DNA of 64,000 nt from DSYU01 sp963827605 (GTDB lineage: Bacteria; Chloroflexota; Anaerolineae; Anaerolineales; Anaerolineaceae): NCBI GenBank assembly GCA_963827605.1, contig CAWHBK010000004.1, positions 647,201-711,200 of the forward strand, read 5' to 3'. The notes under the pieces were generated by a model. That model did no database searches. It was given only the letters and a program-made list of their open reading frames with translations, and had not been told where the DNA came from. Shown in pieces: positions 45,741 through 55,433 of the stretch. Within the stretch, counting starts at the first letter, position 1. Every line of letters starts with the position of its first letter. The position numbers and the translations under genes are program-made.

Positions 45741-46831
45741 TACTTACGCCTGTAACCTTTTAATCGTTTGAGGCTGCCCGGTTTGCGGACGGGCGCCGAT
45801 TCTTGCTCGAACAGCATCGCAATCTGCTCATCCAGGGTTTGCTTACGCATCTGATCTCCCTCCTGGCCTTCTACCGGACGGATGATAATACAATCCTCGC
45901 CGGATTCCAGTTTGGCGCGCTTGCCAATGCCCAGCTGCTCGCGCAGCTCTTTGGGGATTTGCAGGCGCCCGGCAGAATCGAGCACCACGAACTCCTGCAA
46001 GGTGATCTCGGCAGGATGCACTTCGGCATGCTCCTCCTGGGCGGGTTTTTCGACGCCCTGGATTAGTCCAACGGGCTGTTCTCCGGCGGGCTGTTTTCCG
46101 GTCATGGCCTTTTCCAACTGGCTGACCTGGCGGATGGTTTCCGTGCTAATTTTGCCATCCCGGATGGCTACGACCCGGTCCACCTGCGTGGCAATGCGCG
46201 GATCGTGCGTCACGATGATGGTGGTTAGATCCATGCGCTGGCTCAAGCGGCGGAAGGTATCCATGATCGCCTGGGCGGTGATTGAATCGACTTCGCCGGT
46301 GGGCTCATCACCCAGCAGGAGGACCGGTTTATTGGCCAGCGCAACCGCAATCGCCACCCGCTGCTGCTCGCCGCCGGAAAGCTGGGAGAGATGGTGAAAA
46401 CGGCGGTCATACAGGCCAACGGCCTCAAGCAGTTCTTCCGCCCAATCGCGCTTATGCTTGCGGTTGGTTACCCAGGCCATGGTCATGGGCAGCTCGATAT
46501 TTTCCAGCGCGCTCAGGTACGGGATCAGGTTGCGCGAGGTCTGCTGCCAGACGAAGCCAACTTTGGCGCGCTGATACTGGTTCATTGCCGCATCGGAGAG
46601 GCTGAGAAGGTCTATTCCATCCACGGTTACCCGTCCGGCGGAAGGCCGGTCGAGACCGCCCAAAATATTCATCAGCGTAGACTTGCCCGAGCCAGAGGTG
46701 CCAACAATCCCCAGCATCTCGCCGCGCTCGATCACCAGGTCCAGGCCTTGCAGGGCGACAACTTCCAGATCGGCAACCTTGTATATCTTTACCAGGTTTT
46801 CACAAACAATTAAAGGCTTTTTTTGCATCAC
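45740..46831 (-). CDS. ABC ATPase (LolD/MacB-type) fused to an AbrB domain
   Basis: 363 residues. The N-terminal ATPase (about 1-235) has GTSGSGKSTLMNILGG, LSGGEQQRVAIAVAL, LLLGDEPTGEVD and VTHDPRIA. After a linker a SpoVT/AbrB-like swapped-hairpin domain follows at about 278-325: FVVLDSAGRLQIPKELREQLGIGKRAKLES, then a basic tail. AbrB domains normally bind DNA or form dimers as antitoxins and regulators. Fused to a transport ATPase it may instead be a dimerisation or regulatory module. It lies 7 bases after the permease gene on the minus strand and overlaps the second ATPase gene. Confidence 0.9.
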   Translation of the reverse strand: MMQKKPLIVCENLVKIYKVADLEVVALQGLDLVIERGEMLGIVGTSGSGKSTLMNILGGLDRPSAGRVTVDGIDLLSLSDAAMNQYQRAKVGFVWQQTSRNLIPYLSALENIELPMTMAWVTNRKHKRDWAEELLEAVGLYDRRFHHLSQLSGGEQQRVAIAVALANKPVLLLGDEPTGEVDSITAQAIMDTFRRLSQRMDLTTIIVTHDPRIATQVDRVVAIRDGKISTETIRQVSQLEKAMTGKQPAGEQPVGLIQGVEKPAQEEHAEVHPAEITLQEFVVLDSAGRLQIPKELREQLGIGKRAKLESGEDCIIIRPVEGQEGDQMRKQTLDEQIAMLFEQESAPVRKPGSLKRLKGYRRK

Positions 46832-46837
46832 GGTTCC

Positions 46838-49800
46838 TTACAATGACTCGCCCATCTTTACCGCCTGGAAGACCTTGATCTGCGCCAGGTAGGTCACCGT
46901 ACCCAACACGGTCAGGAACAAGACAAAACCAAACGCCAGGCTCAGCCAACCCGATTCGGCCCAGCCAATCAGCACTTCAAAGGGTGGAACCGCCCCTGCC
47001 CCGGTGGTACTCACCTGCAGGAAAGGCATGAAAAGATAGCTGGTGAGCAGCCCAACCGCGGCACCCAACCCAATTGCCAGGCCCATCAACAAGAACTGTT
47101 CCAACACCAGGTAGCCAATCATTTGGGTTACCGACAGGCCGATGGCCTGGAGGATGCCAAGCTGGATAAACCGGCGTCGCAATGAAGCGTACGAATAGAG
47201 CACAAAGCCAATCCCGGGCATCAGGCCGGTCGCAATAAACCCGACATTCAAGATGCCAAACAGGCCCATGCGCTCTGGCAAGTCCATAGAGATGCGCAGA
47301 TCATCGTAGGCATTCCCGCGTACAGCCACCACCGTATGCTCAGCGCCCAGCATCTGCTGGATCTGGTACAGTAGCAGCTTCGTATCGGTCTTACTGCGCA
47401 GCTTTAGCCATAAATCATAGCCAACCGCCGAGTTTGGGTTGTCGAAGACCGAATCGAGGTTGGCGATCAGCGTGGGGGTTTTATCGGGGAGAACGGTGGG
47501 AAAATAATCGTAGGTGCCAACAACCACCATATCCCGCTCGAAACCCTGGCCCAGGATGTTGACTGAGATCATCAGGTGATCACCAATGCGGAAACCAGCT
47601 TTTTCGGCCACGGCCTTTGGCACTAATACACCCATCGGTTCAGCCCCCAGGGTATTCATCAGCGAACCCAAGGACTGACCGGCAAAATCCTCCCGGTAGA
47701 ATGCCACTTTGGGGAAGTCTAGGCGATCAATGCCCATGAGGATGGCTTTTTGTTCCCCGATGCCGTAGGAAAAGGTACTGTCATACTTGCCTACCCGGGT
47801 GATCTTTTCAATACTGGGCAGCTTAAGATGTTCTTCCAGCGCGACATACGATTCTACGTTCAAATCCATCTCGGACAGGGTGGTACTGCCTGAACCAACC
47901 TGTCCGAAAGCTGCGGCCCGGTCGTTCCCGCGAATATAATACTCATGGATGGCCAGGTCGGCCCCGGATTGGTAATACAGCGAATCGTGCTGCCATTGGT
48001 CCAGGGTTTTGGCAGTCGAGGCAGAGTAGATGGAAAGGCTGAGCGAGATCATGATGAGCAAAAGCGCGCTGGAATGGTCTTGCGGGCGGCGAGAGATCTG
48101 CTGCAGCGACAGGTACGCCCAGACACCGGGCAGCCGGTCGAAAAGAAAAGCCAGCAGCCGCATCAGCAGGGGCAGGATGCGGATGGCGATCATACACAGC
48201 GCCATCGCAAACAGCGCTGGGGCAAGGAAGAGCAATGGATCGTGATACTGCCCCTCCGCCGTGGACTGCAAGGCTGAAAGAAACTTCGCCGGTTTGGCAA
48301 TGCCTTTCATCGTCACATAGGCATAAATCCCTGGAATCAGCAGAATGAAGTCGAGGAAGAACCGTTCCCAGAGGGGTTTTCGAGTGGCGCGCGACTGCTC
48401 TTGTTTGATGCGGATGATGGTAGAACGCGACAGGCTGAGGACTGGCGCAAAGCGGGCAAGCATGATCAATCCCGCACCAATGGCCAACCACAACAGGTTG
48501 ATCCCTTGCAATCCAAACTGGAGATTTCCACGATAGGTAAATTTCAAGAAGGAGAGCGTCTGGCCCATTAAAACAGCTTCCAACCAGCCTACCAGCAGCG
48601 CCAGCGGCAGAGCCATGACGATCAGCGTAAAGCTCTCCGCCAGGTTGAGGGTAATCACTTGCAGCCCGCTGGTCCCGCGCCCGCGCATGGTGGCCGTTTC
48701 CTGTTCGTACGACTGAACCGCAATGCTGGCTGTCAGTGCGATAAATAACAGCGCCAGGATCACCATAGGCCCGCCCACCGCGTAGAACAAGGTGGTCATC
48801 GATTCCGCGCGCGTCTGGTAACCATTTAACGCTTCCAGAGGCGTGTAGTCCGTACTGATGCCAGGCAATATCCGGCGCAGGTCCGCGTCCATTTGAATCA
48901 TGCCCCTGGCGTAGTTCCCGGCCTGTTCAAAGCGCAGGCTGCGTTCATCGAAAACAACATACCAGGAAGTGTAGAACACCGGCCGTTTCAACACCGGTTC
49001 TACCCGCGTTTGGAACGTTTCCTTGGGTATCCAGAATAGATCCGAATAATCTGTCTCGGGCGAGCCAAACCAGTCCAGCGACAATTCATTCTTTGGACGC
49101 CAGATACCAACGACTTCTATTTCGGTTGAGCCCGATAAAAAGCGATCCCCAATGCTAATAAAGGTGTTATCCGCCTGGGTGGATAGGACCGCCACAGGAA
49201 TCGGGCCGCCGGGATCCGAGCCGGCTTTTGGCCACTGCCCTTCGATAATTTCCGACCGTTCTGGCAGATCATCTCTGGTTAAAAAGCCCATCGAAAGCCA
49301 GGTCTGACCTGGGCTGGCATTTTTCGCAAAATTCGCCGCTGACCAGGAAATGGAACTTGTTTGAACTTCCGTATCAATCCGCGCGACTGTGGGACCAATC
49401 AGGCGTTTTGCATTATCGCGGATGTAGCGGGTAATGAATTGGCTCTGTTCAAGGTTGATCGGCGAGGCTGAATATTGATCCTGATAATACAGGTGCAGGC
49501 TAAACAGACCGCGATGCAAGGATTCCGCTTTTTCTGAAAGCTGGGCGCGAAGAACCTCGCTTGAGACCGCATTCGAAAAAACCGGCACGCATACGATAAT
49601 CCCCAGTACAGCCACAATGCCAAGCACCGCGCTGATGGTCAACCCCAAGTTGTGGCGCAAGCGTTTTACTACAACCACCAGCATGGAATTGAAGGTTACC
49701 AGGATATCGACTACCCGCGAGCCTATAGAACGCGGAAGGGTGAGAAACCAGCCGCGCTGGAAACGAATTTTTGCCAGCCGGGTATGTCTCAGACCTGGTA

Positions 49801-49870
49801 AGAACTGCTGAAATAGCCACGACCAGAAGCGCCTGGTCGTCTCTTTTAATAAGGATAGGATTTTTTGCAT
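46838..49870 (-). CDS. Large ABC permease with two FtsX modules
   Basis: 1010 residues. One N-terminal helix (about 75-98) is followed by a large extracytoplasmic domain (about 100-360) and three to four helices with an FtsX-like segment (about 365-480). Several further helices follow (about 520-640), then a second extracytoplasmic domain (about 650-870) and a final three-helix FtsX module (about 880-1000), where LRRRFIQLGILQAIGLSVTQMIGYL is the typical coupling loop. This is an ABC3/LolE-type mechanotransmission permease. It is coupled to two ATPases and a membrane-fusion adaptor encoded around it. Confidence 0.9.
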   Translation of the reverse strand: MQKILSLLKETTRRFWSWLFQQFLPGLRHTRLAKIRFQRGWFLTLPRSIGSRVVDILVTFNSMLVVVVKRLRHNLGLTISAVLGIVAVLGIIVCVPVFSNAVSSEVLRAQLSEKAESLHRGLFSLHLYYQDQYSASPINLEQSQFITRYIRDNAKRLIGPTVARIDTEVQTSSISWSAANFAKNASPGQTWLSMGFLTRDDLPERSEIIEGQWPKAGSDPGGPIPVAVLSTQADNTFISIGDRFLSGSTEIEVVGIWRPKNELSLDWFGSPETDYSDLFWIPKETFQTRVEPVLKRPVFYTSWYVVFDERSLRFEQAGNYARGMIQMDADLRRILPGISTDYTPLEALNGYQTRAESMTTLFYAVGGPMVILALLFIALTASIAVQSYEQETATMRGRGTSGLQVITLNLAESFTLIVMALPLALLVGWLEAVLMGQTLSFLKFTYRGNLQFGLQGINLLWLAIGAGLIMLARFAPVLSLSRSTIIRIKQEQSRATRKPLWERFFLDFILLIPGIYAYVTMKGIAKPAKFLSALQSTAEGQYHDPLLFLAPALFAMALCMIAIRILPLLMRLLAFLFDRLPGVWAYLSLQQISRRPQDHSSALLLIMISLSLSIYSASTAKTLDQWQHDSLYYQSGADLAIHEYYIRGNDRAAAFGQVGSGSTTLSEMDLNVESYVALEEHLKLPSIEKITRVGKYDSTFSYGIGEQKAILMGIDRLDFPKVAFYREDFAGQSLGSLMNTLGAEPMGVLVPKAVAEKAGFRIGDHLMISVNILGQGFERDMVVVGTYDYFPTVLPDKTPTLIANLDSVFDNPNSAVGYDLWLKLRSKTDTKLLLYQIQQMLGAEHTVVAVRGNAYDDLRISMDLPERMGLFGILNVGFIATGLMPGIGFVLYSYASLRRRFIQLGILQAIGLSVTQMIGYLVLEQFLLMGLAIGLGAAVGLLTSYLFMPFLQVSTTGAGAVPPFEVLIGWAESGWLSLAFGFVLFLTVLGTVTYLAQIKVFQAVKMGESL

Positions 49871-49886
49871 CGCTAGCGGCTCTCCA

Positions 49887-51086
49887 TCACGGTCCCAGCA
49901 CCTGGTCGCCCTCTCTCAGGTCGGCGATCACTTCCCAACGATCGGTCGATTTTAAGCCAATCTGGTTGATCTCAACCCGGCGGCGGCGGTCATCGGTCTG
50001 AACAATGACAAAGTTCAATCCTTTATATTCGCGGATGGCAGCGGGCGGCAGCAGCAGCGCATCGTCCTTTCTCCCCAAAATCACCGTCATATACACCTGA
50101 CGGCCAATGCGGACCTGATCTTCGGGAAGGTCCTTGGGGATTGAGAAGTACAGGTAATCATTCGCGGAAGTTGTTTGAGAGGATTGCGCGGCCTGGTCCA
50201 CAGAACTGGAGACGAGAAAGCCTGCCATATAATGGGTCTGATACTGCTGCTCGGCCTTCCGGTCAATTTTCAGGCTCACTTCCGATTCCTCCTGAAGCTG
50301 CCCTTCCAAATCGGGATTGTAGGGGGAACGGATAACCAAATTAGCCGGATCGCCAACCACGAACACCGAGTAAAAGGTTTCCATCTGCTGGCCTGCCCGC
50401 ACTGTGCTGCGCAAAATTTGGCAGTCGTAAGGGGCGATGACCTGCCGTTCAGCGACCAGCTTTTCCAGCCGTTCAACCGAAAGCTGGCTGCGCTTGACCG
50501 CCTGCTCCATATACGGGTTTGTGTCCGCGGTAAGCATATTGAGCGCCGCTTCCGCAACGGTCAAGTTTTCCTGGGCAATATCCAGATTGAGCTGCGCCTT
50601 TTCCTTTTCAACGCCAAAGGCTTGCTGGAAATCGATTTTGGCCAGTTCAACCTGTTTTTGCAGGATCACAACATCCGCTTTGGCTTTGTTTAGATCGTAC
50701 TCGCGCTGGCCTTTATCTTTGGCCAGGTTGGCCTGGGCAACTTCATAATCGATGCGCGCCTGCTGGAGCTGGTTCATGAGATCGTCGATCTGCATCTCCG
50801 CCAGCAAATCACCTTTCTTCACCCGATCGCCGGCTTTGACAACCACCCGCGTGACAAAACCCGAAGCGCGGAAAAACAGCTCATCTTGCTTGGCAGGCAT
50901 AATTTCAGCCATCAGTTCTTTCTGGGCTACGATCGGCCCGCGTTCCACCGTAAAAATCGCCTTTTCGTAATTCACGAGCGGCGGCAGCGGCGTGGGGGTT
51001 GGTTCCTGGCTGGCGTCTGCACTGCAAGCAGTTAGCAAAGCCATCAGGAAGAATAACAATATTGGAACGATTTTGATCTTCGACAT
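49887..51086 (-). CDS. HlyD/MacA-type membrane-fusion lipoprotein
   Basis: 399 residues from MSKIKIV, preceded by GGAG with a 5-base spacer. Signal peptide with LLTAC lipobox, a short Pro/Thr linker, the biotinyl-lipoyl-like strand segment VTRVVVKAGDRVKKGDLLAEMQ, a long alpha-helical hairpin (about 105-205), then the second lipoyl half and beta-barrel (DCQILRSTVRAGQQMETFYSVFVVGDPANLVI) and a C-terminal membrane-proximal domain. MacA-like adaptors join an FtsX permease to outer partners; in monoderm-like Chloroflexi they may stimulate the permease. It is the first gene of the four-gene transporter operon, 16 bases before the permease. Confidence 0.92.
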   Translation of the reverse strand: MSKIKIVPILLFFLMALLTACSADASQEPTPTPLPPLVNYEKAIFTVERGPIVAQKELMAEIMPAKQDELFFRASGFVTRVVVKAGDRVKKGDLLAEMQIDDLMNQLQQARIDYEVAQANLAKDKGQREYDLNKAKADVVILQKQVELAKIDFQQAFGVEKEKAQLNLDIAQENLTVAEAALNMLTADTNPYMEQAVKRSQLSVERLEKLVAERQVIAPYDCQILRSTVRAGQQMETFYSVFVVGDPANLVIRSPYNPDLEGQLQEESEVSLKIDRKAEQQYQTHYMAGFLVSSSVDQAAQSSQTTSANDYLYFSIPKDLPEDQVRIGRQVYMTVILGRKDDALLLPPAAIREYKGLNFVIVQTDDRRRRVEINQIGLKSTDRWEVIADLREGDQVLGP

Positions 51087-51173
51087 CCCTTCTCCTTCAA
51101 TAAACAAGGCTGGGTTGGAGCCTCAAACACACAAAAAGATGCTGGATAAGTACCAAAACAAACATGCGGGAGC

Positions 51174-51557
51174 TTAAGCCAGAAGGGTCTGGATCAGGGC
51201 GCTAATCGCGATGCATCCCAGGCCAATCACAAACAGGCGAATACTGACATCATGGCGTTTTTCCACCTCAGCTCGATATTCTGGAAATTTATCGATGAGC
51301 TTCTTGGCCTCTTCTGGCTTGCGGATGATGGCTGGGATACCAAAACTGCGACCGGAGAACATCGCGGAAAAACCAACCATGCCGGCGATCAAGGTCATCC
51401 CAAGGCCTGCCCAGAATATCCGCTCGCTATATCCGAGAAGTGAAAAATTTTGGGTGAGAATAAAGGTGACGGCAACGAATAGACAGATACCGAGATCGAT
51501 CAGCACAATGTCCCGAATATATACCAGTGCCTTTAGAAGGACTGTTTTTATCCGCAT
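51174..51557 (-). CDS. Small membrane protein of unknown function
   Basis: 127 residues with three predicted transmembrane helices: about 16-34, 46-70 and 103-125. A hydrophilic loop with RKPEEAKKLIDKFPEYRAEVEKRHD lies between the second and third. I do not recognise the family. It sits 88 bases upstream of the adaptor gene on the same strand, so it may or may not belong to that operon. The composition matches its neighbours. Confidence 0.65.
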   Translation of the reverse strand: MRIKTVLLKALVYIRDIVLIDLGICLFVAVTFILTQNFSLLGYSERIFWAGLGMTLIAGMVGFSAMFSGRSFGIPAIIRKPEEAKKLIDKFPEYRAEVEKRHDVSIRLFVIGLGCIAISALIQTLLA

Positions 51558-51633
51558 TTACAACTCCAGGAAATAAGCATAGTTGCGAAAGCCCGGCAAA
51601 CAAATGAATTATAGTCGTAACGGCATAAACCTG

Positions 51634-53307
51634 CTACCAACTTGGCGGAACGGGCCACCAGCTCGCTTCCCTTCCTACCCGGGCCCGATCCCAGGCATTG
51701 GCCATGCCTTCGAGCGAGCGAGCGCCCGGATCAGAAAGATCATATCCACGATGAAGCCCGTTACGAGCATCCGGCCCGCCCTGCCGTGTATCCCGACAGT
51801 AATTGTAAAAATCCATGAAGGTGGACATATTCGTTTGGATGCCGTACTTCTCCGGGTATAAATTCATCGGTGAAACGGGGTCAATCGTATGAACGGTATT
51901 GAGAATTTTGAGCAGCGAACGCGGGTAAAAGTTATAGACTGCCTCAGCCAGGTCGAGGGTTTCCGCAAATGTCTCGTTGGTTTCCCCCGGCAGGTTGAGG
52001 GAAAAATAGACAAACAGGTAGAAGCGGTGGCGGCTGAGTGCATCCAGGACATCAAATAACTGGTCCGTGGAATACTGCTTGCCGTTCAGCCGGCGAACGC
52101 GCTCGTTCCCGGAAAGCGGGACTGAGCGCAACACAGGATTGAGCCATTACCGTACTGCGGGCGTAATCATCGATAAATTCAGGGGTAGGGATCTGGAAGA
52201 ACTCGTTATATACGCCGATCTTTACCCCACTGGCACGCAGGAGTGAGAAGAACGTGCGCCAGTAATCTTCGCCCAGAACAGCAATATCATACGACAGGGA
52301 GGCCTGGATGATGCCCTTGCCGGCCATGCGCTTGAGATCGTCGACCACCCGTTCTGGTGAGCGGGTGACGATGCCGTTGCGTCCGGCCAAACGCATGTGG
52401 GATTCTTTTGAGCCACCACAGTATGAGCAATGGTACTTACATCCGCGCGCCGTGCACGTCCAGCGGCCGCGGAAAGGGCTGGTTTCCAGCGCCTGGCGGG
52501 CTTCCGTCAGATTGGTGACGATGTACTCGTGGACAAAGTATTCCTGAGAGTGCTCCAGGAAATCGAGGTCGATAAAATCGAGGGTGTCCAGATCGGCTGT
52601 GCAGGCTACATAGGTGGAGGGGTTTTCTGTGACCGTTGTTGAAACACGCTCATTGGGATTTTCAACCACCAAAGCACCTTCAGCGCTTGCCCCGACTGGT
52701 GTGCGATAGGACAAATTGGGGATGAACTCCAGACCCTTGAATATCTGCTCGCGGCTGCCCTCTGCCAGCAAATGGCGCACCAGTTCTAGCAGGGGTTTTT
52801 CAGCATCGCCGCGAATGATGAAATCCACCTGGGGAAAATTTTCCAGAATTTCGCGAGCAAATCCGGTTGCCGAAAGGCCACCCAGCACCGTCCACGCGGA
52901 AGGTAAGACTTCCTTGCACATGCGGGCTGTCTCGACCGCACCGTAGCAGTGTTCGTACCAGTGCAGGTCGATGAGAATAACGCGCGCGTCAGTTTGGCGG
53001 GCCAGCCATTTTGGCAGGCTAAAGGTTGGGTCGAGCTGTTTTTCAAGCGGATGGACAATGCCCTGGACGGGAATGCCATTTGCGCGCAGCACATTCACCA
53101 GGGCCGGCAGGCCAAGGGGGATCAGGCCGTAGGGTCGACCCGTGTCCGTTTCCGGGGAAAAATCAGGGCCTTGCTTGGCAGGATGGACATAGAGCACGCG
53201 GTTTAAACCCGGGTTCAAGCCTGGTGAAGAACTCTGCCCGGGCCGGTGGAATGACGGTGGCGCCGGCGAACTTGCCCAGGGTCATAGGATTGATCAAGCG
53301 GTCTCAT
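51634..53307 (-). CDS. Cobalamin-binding radical SAM protein, frameshifted
   Basis: Joined frames give about 555 residues: an N-terminal region starting at ATG 53307 (GAGGAG 5 bases upstream), a B12-binding-like domain (RVLYVHPAKQG to about residue 180, with VLGGLSATGFA), a radical SAM domain with the cluster motif CKYHCSYC, and a C-terminal segment with FYLFVYFSLNLPGETNETF. B12-radical SAM enzymes catalyse methylations and other difficult reactions; the substrate is unknown. Apparent single-base errors: one near 53295, one near 53215 (CCCGGGTTTAAACC) and one near 52130. Without them the gene seems to begin at a TTG (53218), which lacks a ribosome site. It follows the dpp operon on the same strand. 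Confidence 0.8.
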
Positions 53308-53337
53308 ACCAACTCCTCGTATTTACCGGTAATTCCA

Positions 53338-53379
53338 GAACTCTGGACGCCTCCCATCTCGGCGAGGCGTCCAGAGTTC
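53338..53379 (-). terminator. 16-bp hairpin between the dpp operon and the radical SAM gene
   Basis: 53338-53353 pairs exactly with 53364-53379 around a 10-base loop. On the minus strand it lies after the dppF-like gene and 31 bases before the radical SAM start. No T-run follows, so it may only slow or partly terminate transcription. Confidence 0.65.
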
Positions 53380-53416
53380 CTTCAGTATTGGTTACGAATG
53401 AAAGCGTGAAAGTACC

Positions 53417-54451
53417 TCAGGAAAAACAACACCGGGAGATTACTTTCTGGGGAAGAGACTGGACAAATCTTTGCGGTCCAGGACTTCGTTTTTCTGGAAA
53501 CAGGTAACAGGCTGCTACCTGCGACTCGTTCACTCGATATAACGGCGGCGGCGCCTTGGTGCAGGGTTCAAAGGCATGCGGGCAGCGCGGAGCAAACTTA
53601 CAACCCAGGTTATTGGCAATCTTGCGGTTGGCTTCCTCAGCTGTTTTACCCCACATCATTTTCGGATCAGGCCAGGGGATGGAATTCACCAGCAAGCAGG
53701 TGTAGGGATGTTGTGGGTCGCGGATCACCTTTTCAACATCCCCGGCTTCCATGACCGCGCCCTTGTAGAGCACCATGATGTAGTCGCTGACATGATAGGC
53801 CGTGGTCAGATCATGGGTGATGTATAACACCGGGATGCCACTTTCCTGGTTCAGCTCGCGGATCTGTTTCAGGATGACCGCGCGCATCGAAGCATCCACC
53901 ATCGATACCGGCTCATCGGCTATCAGGAGCTTGGGCTGAAGGATAAGCGCGCGGGCCACGGCAATGCGCTGGCGCTGACCACCGCTGAGCTGGTGCGGAA
54001 AGCGCCCAAGGGTTTCTTCCGGGCGCAGTCCCACCCGGCGGAGCGCACTTTCCATCAAATCATAGGCTTCACTCTTGTTTTTCGCCAGTTTGAAGTTCTT
54101 GATCGGGATGCTCAGCAGGTTATCGACTTTGTAAAATGGGTTGTAGACCGCGAATGGATCCTGGAATACTGCCTGGACGTTCCGGCGGAATTTAATCGTT
54201 TCGGCTTTGTCGAGCTTCCAGATATCACTGCCTTCGAACTTGACGGAGCCGATTGACGGCTCGTAGAAGCCAAGCAGCAGCATCATCATGGTCGTCTTAC
54301 CGCTGCCGCTTTCGCCCGCGACGGTGATGATATGGGGGAAGTTTTCCTCAACGGCAAAGGTCATATCGTCCAGGGCCACATTCGCGTTCTTGCTGCCAAT
54401 CGCCCCGCCAAAAACTTTGGATACGCTTTGGAGTTCTACGATCGATGTCAT
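53417..54451 (-). CDS. Peptide ABC importer ATPase, DppF/OppF-like
   Basis: 344 residues as read. Walker A AGESGSGKTTMMMLLLG near 45, QDPFAVYNPFYKV (Q-loop), LSGGQRQRIAVARAL, LLIADEPVSMVD and ITHDLTTAYHVSD, then the oligopeptide C-terminal segment CKFAPRCPHAF with four Cys, a family mark. It powers uptake with DppD through DppB and DppC. The last 25 residues look unnatural; dropping one C near 53500 gives FQKNEVLDRKDLSSLFPRK and a stop at 53440, a more typical end. It overlaps dppD by ATGA. Confidence 0.9.
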   Translation of the reverse strand: MTSIVELQSVSKVFGGAIGSKNANVALDDMTFAVEENFPHIITVAGESGSGKTTMMMLLLGFYEPSIGSVKFEGSDIWKLDKAETIKFRRNVQAVFQDPFAVYNPFYKVDNLLSIPIKNFKLAKNKSEAYDLMESALRRVGLRPEETLGRFPHQLSGGQRQRIAVARALILQPKLLIADEPVSMVDASMRAVILKQIRELNQESGIPVLYITHDLTTAYHVSDYIMVLYKGAVMEAGDVEKVIRDPQHPYTCLLVNSIPWPDPKMMWGKTAEEANRKIANNLGCKFAPRCPHAFEPCTKAPPPLYRVNESQVAACYLFPEKRSPGPQRFVQSLPQKVISRCCFS

Positions 54452-55433
54452 TTTACCGCTCCATCATAGATGTGGCAGGAAACCCACCGGCCGGGTTTAA
54501 TTTGCACCAACGGCGGAGCCTGCCTGGAACATATTTCACCAACCACTTCGGGGCAGCGGGCAGTGAACGGGCAGCCCGGTGGCGGGTTGATCACGGAAGG
54601 CGGGATGCCCGGGATTCCTTCAAAGAGACCGCGCTCGCCCAAGGCGGGGCAGGCTGCGGATCAGGGCACGGGTATAGGGGTGGAGCGGATCAGCAAAAAT
54701 ATCATTGACCTCGCCGACTTCCATAATATGGCCGGCATACATCACCGCCAGCCGGTCAACGCTCTGCGCCATCAGGCCCATATCGTGACCGATCAGGATC
54801 ATGGAGAGGTTCAAATCTTTCACCAGGCCGGTGATCGTCTCCATAACCTCGCGCTGAATGACCACATCCAGGGCGCTGGTTGGCTCATCGGCGATGAGCA
54901 GCTGGGGATGCAGGGCAATGGCAATGGCCAGGCAGACGCGCTGCTTCATGCCACCGCTCAGTTCGTGGGGGAATAAATTGGCGACACGGGCGGGCAATTC
55001 GGCTACTTCGAGCAGCTCACGAATCACTTTTTCTTGATCCGCCTTGCTCGAGAACCCCACGCCGTGGTCAACCATCCCATCCACAATCTGGGCCCGGATG
55101 CGAGCAACCGGGTTGAGCGAGTTCATCGCGCCCTGCGGCATATAGGAGATCTTGCTCAGGCGCATCCTGCGCATTTCCTCATCGCTGAGCTCGAGCAGGT
55201 CTACGCCATCCAGGCAAATCTTGCCAGTGGTGGTGCCAGGCGGCCGGACCATGCGCATGATCGAGAGGGCCATGGTGGTTTTTCCAGAACCGGACTCACC
55301 CACCATACCCAGCTTTTTGCCCGATTCCAGGATCATGTCTACACCATCAACAGCTTTTACGGTGCCTGCTTTAACATAGAAATATGTATGCAGGTCATGT
55401 GATTTCCAACAGCGGCGGAGGTGCGTTGTTCAT
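54448..55433 (-). CDS. Peptide ABC importer ATPase, DppD/OppD-like, two frameshifts
   Basis: Joined frames give about 327 residues. MNNAPPPLLEI from ATG 55433, then a +1 break near 55401, LHTYFYVKAGTVKAVDGVD, Walker A GESGSGKTTMALSIM, SGGMKQRVCLAIAIAL, LLIADEPTSALDVV, GHDMGLMAQSVD, HPYTRALIRSLP. A second break near 54640 (extra C in a CCCC run) precedes GIPGIPPSVINPPPGCPFTARCPE, the family's C-terminal motif. It partners with DppF. Both ends overlap neighbours by ATGA, supporting an intact operon with sequence errors rather than a decayed gene. Confidence 0.85.
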
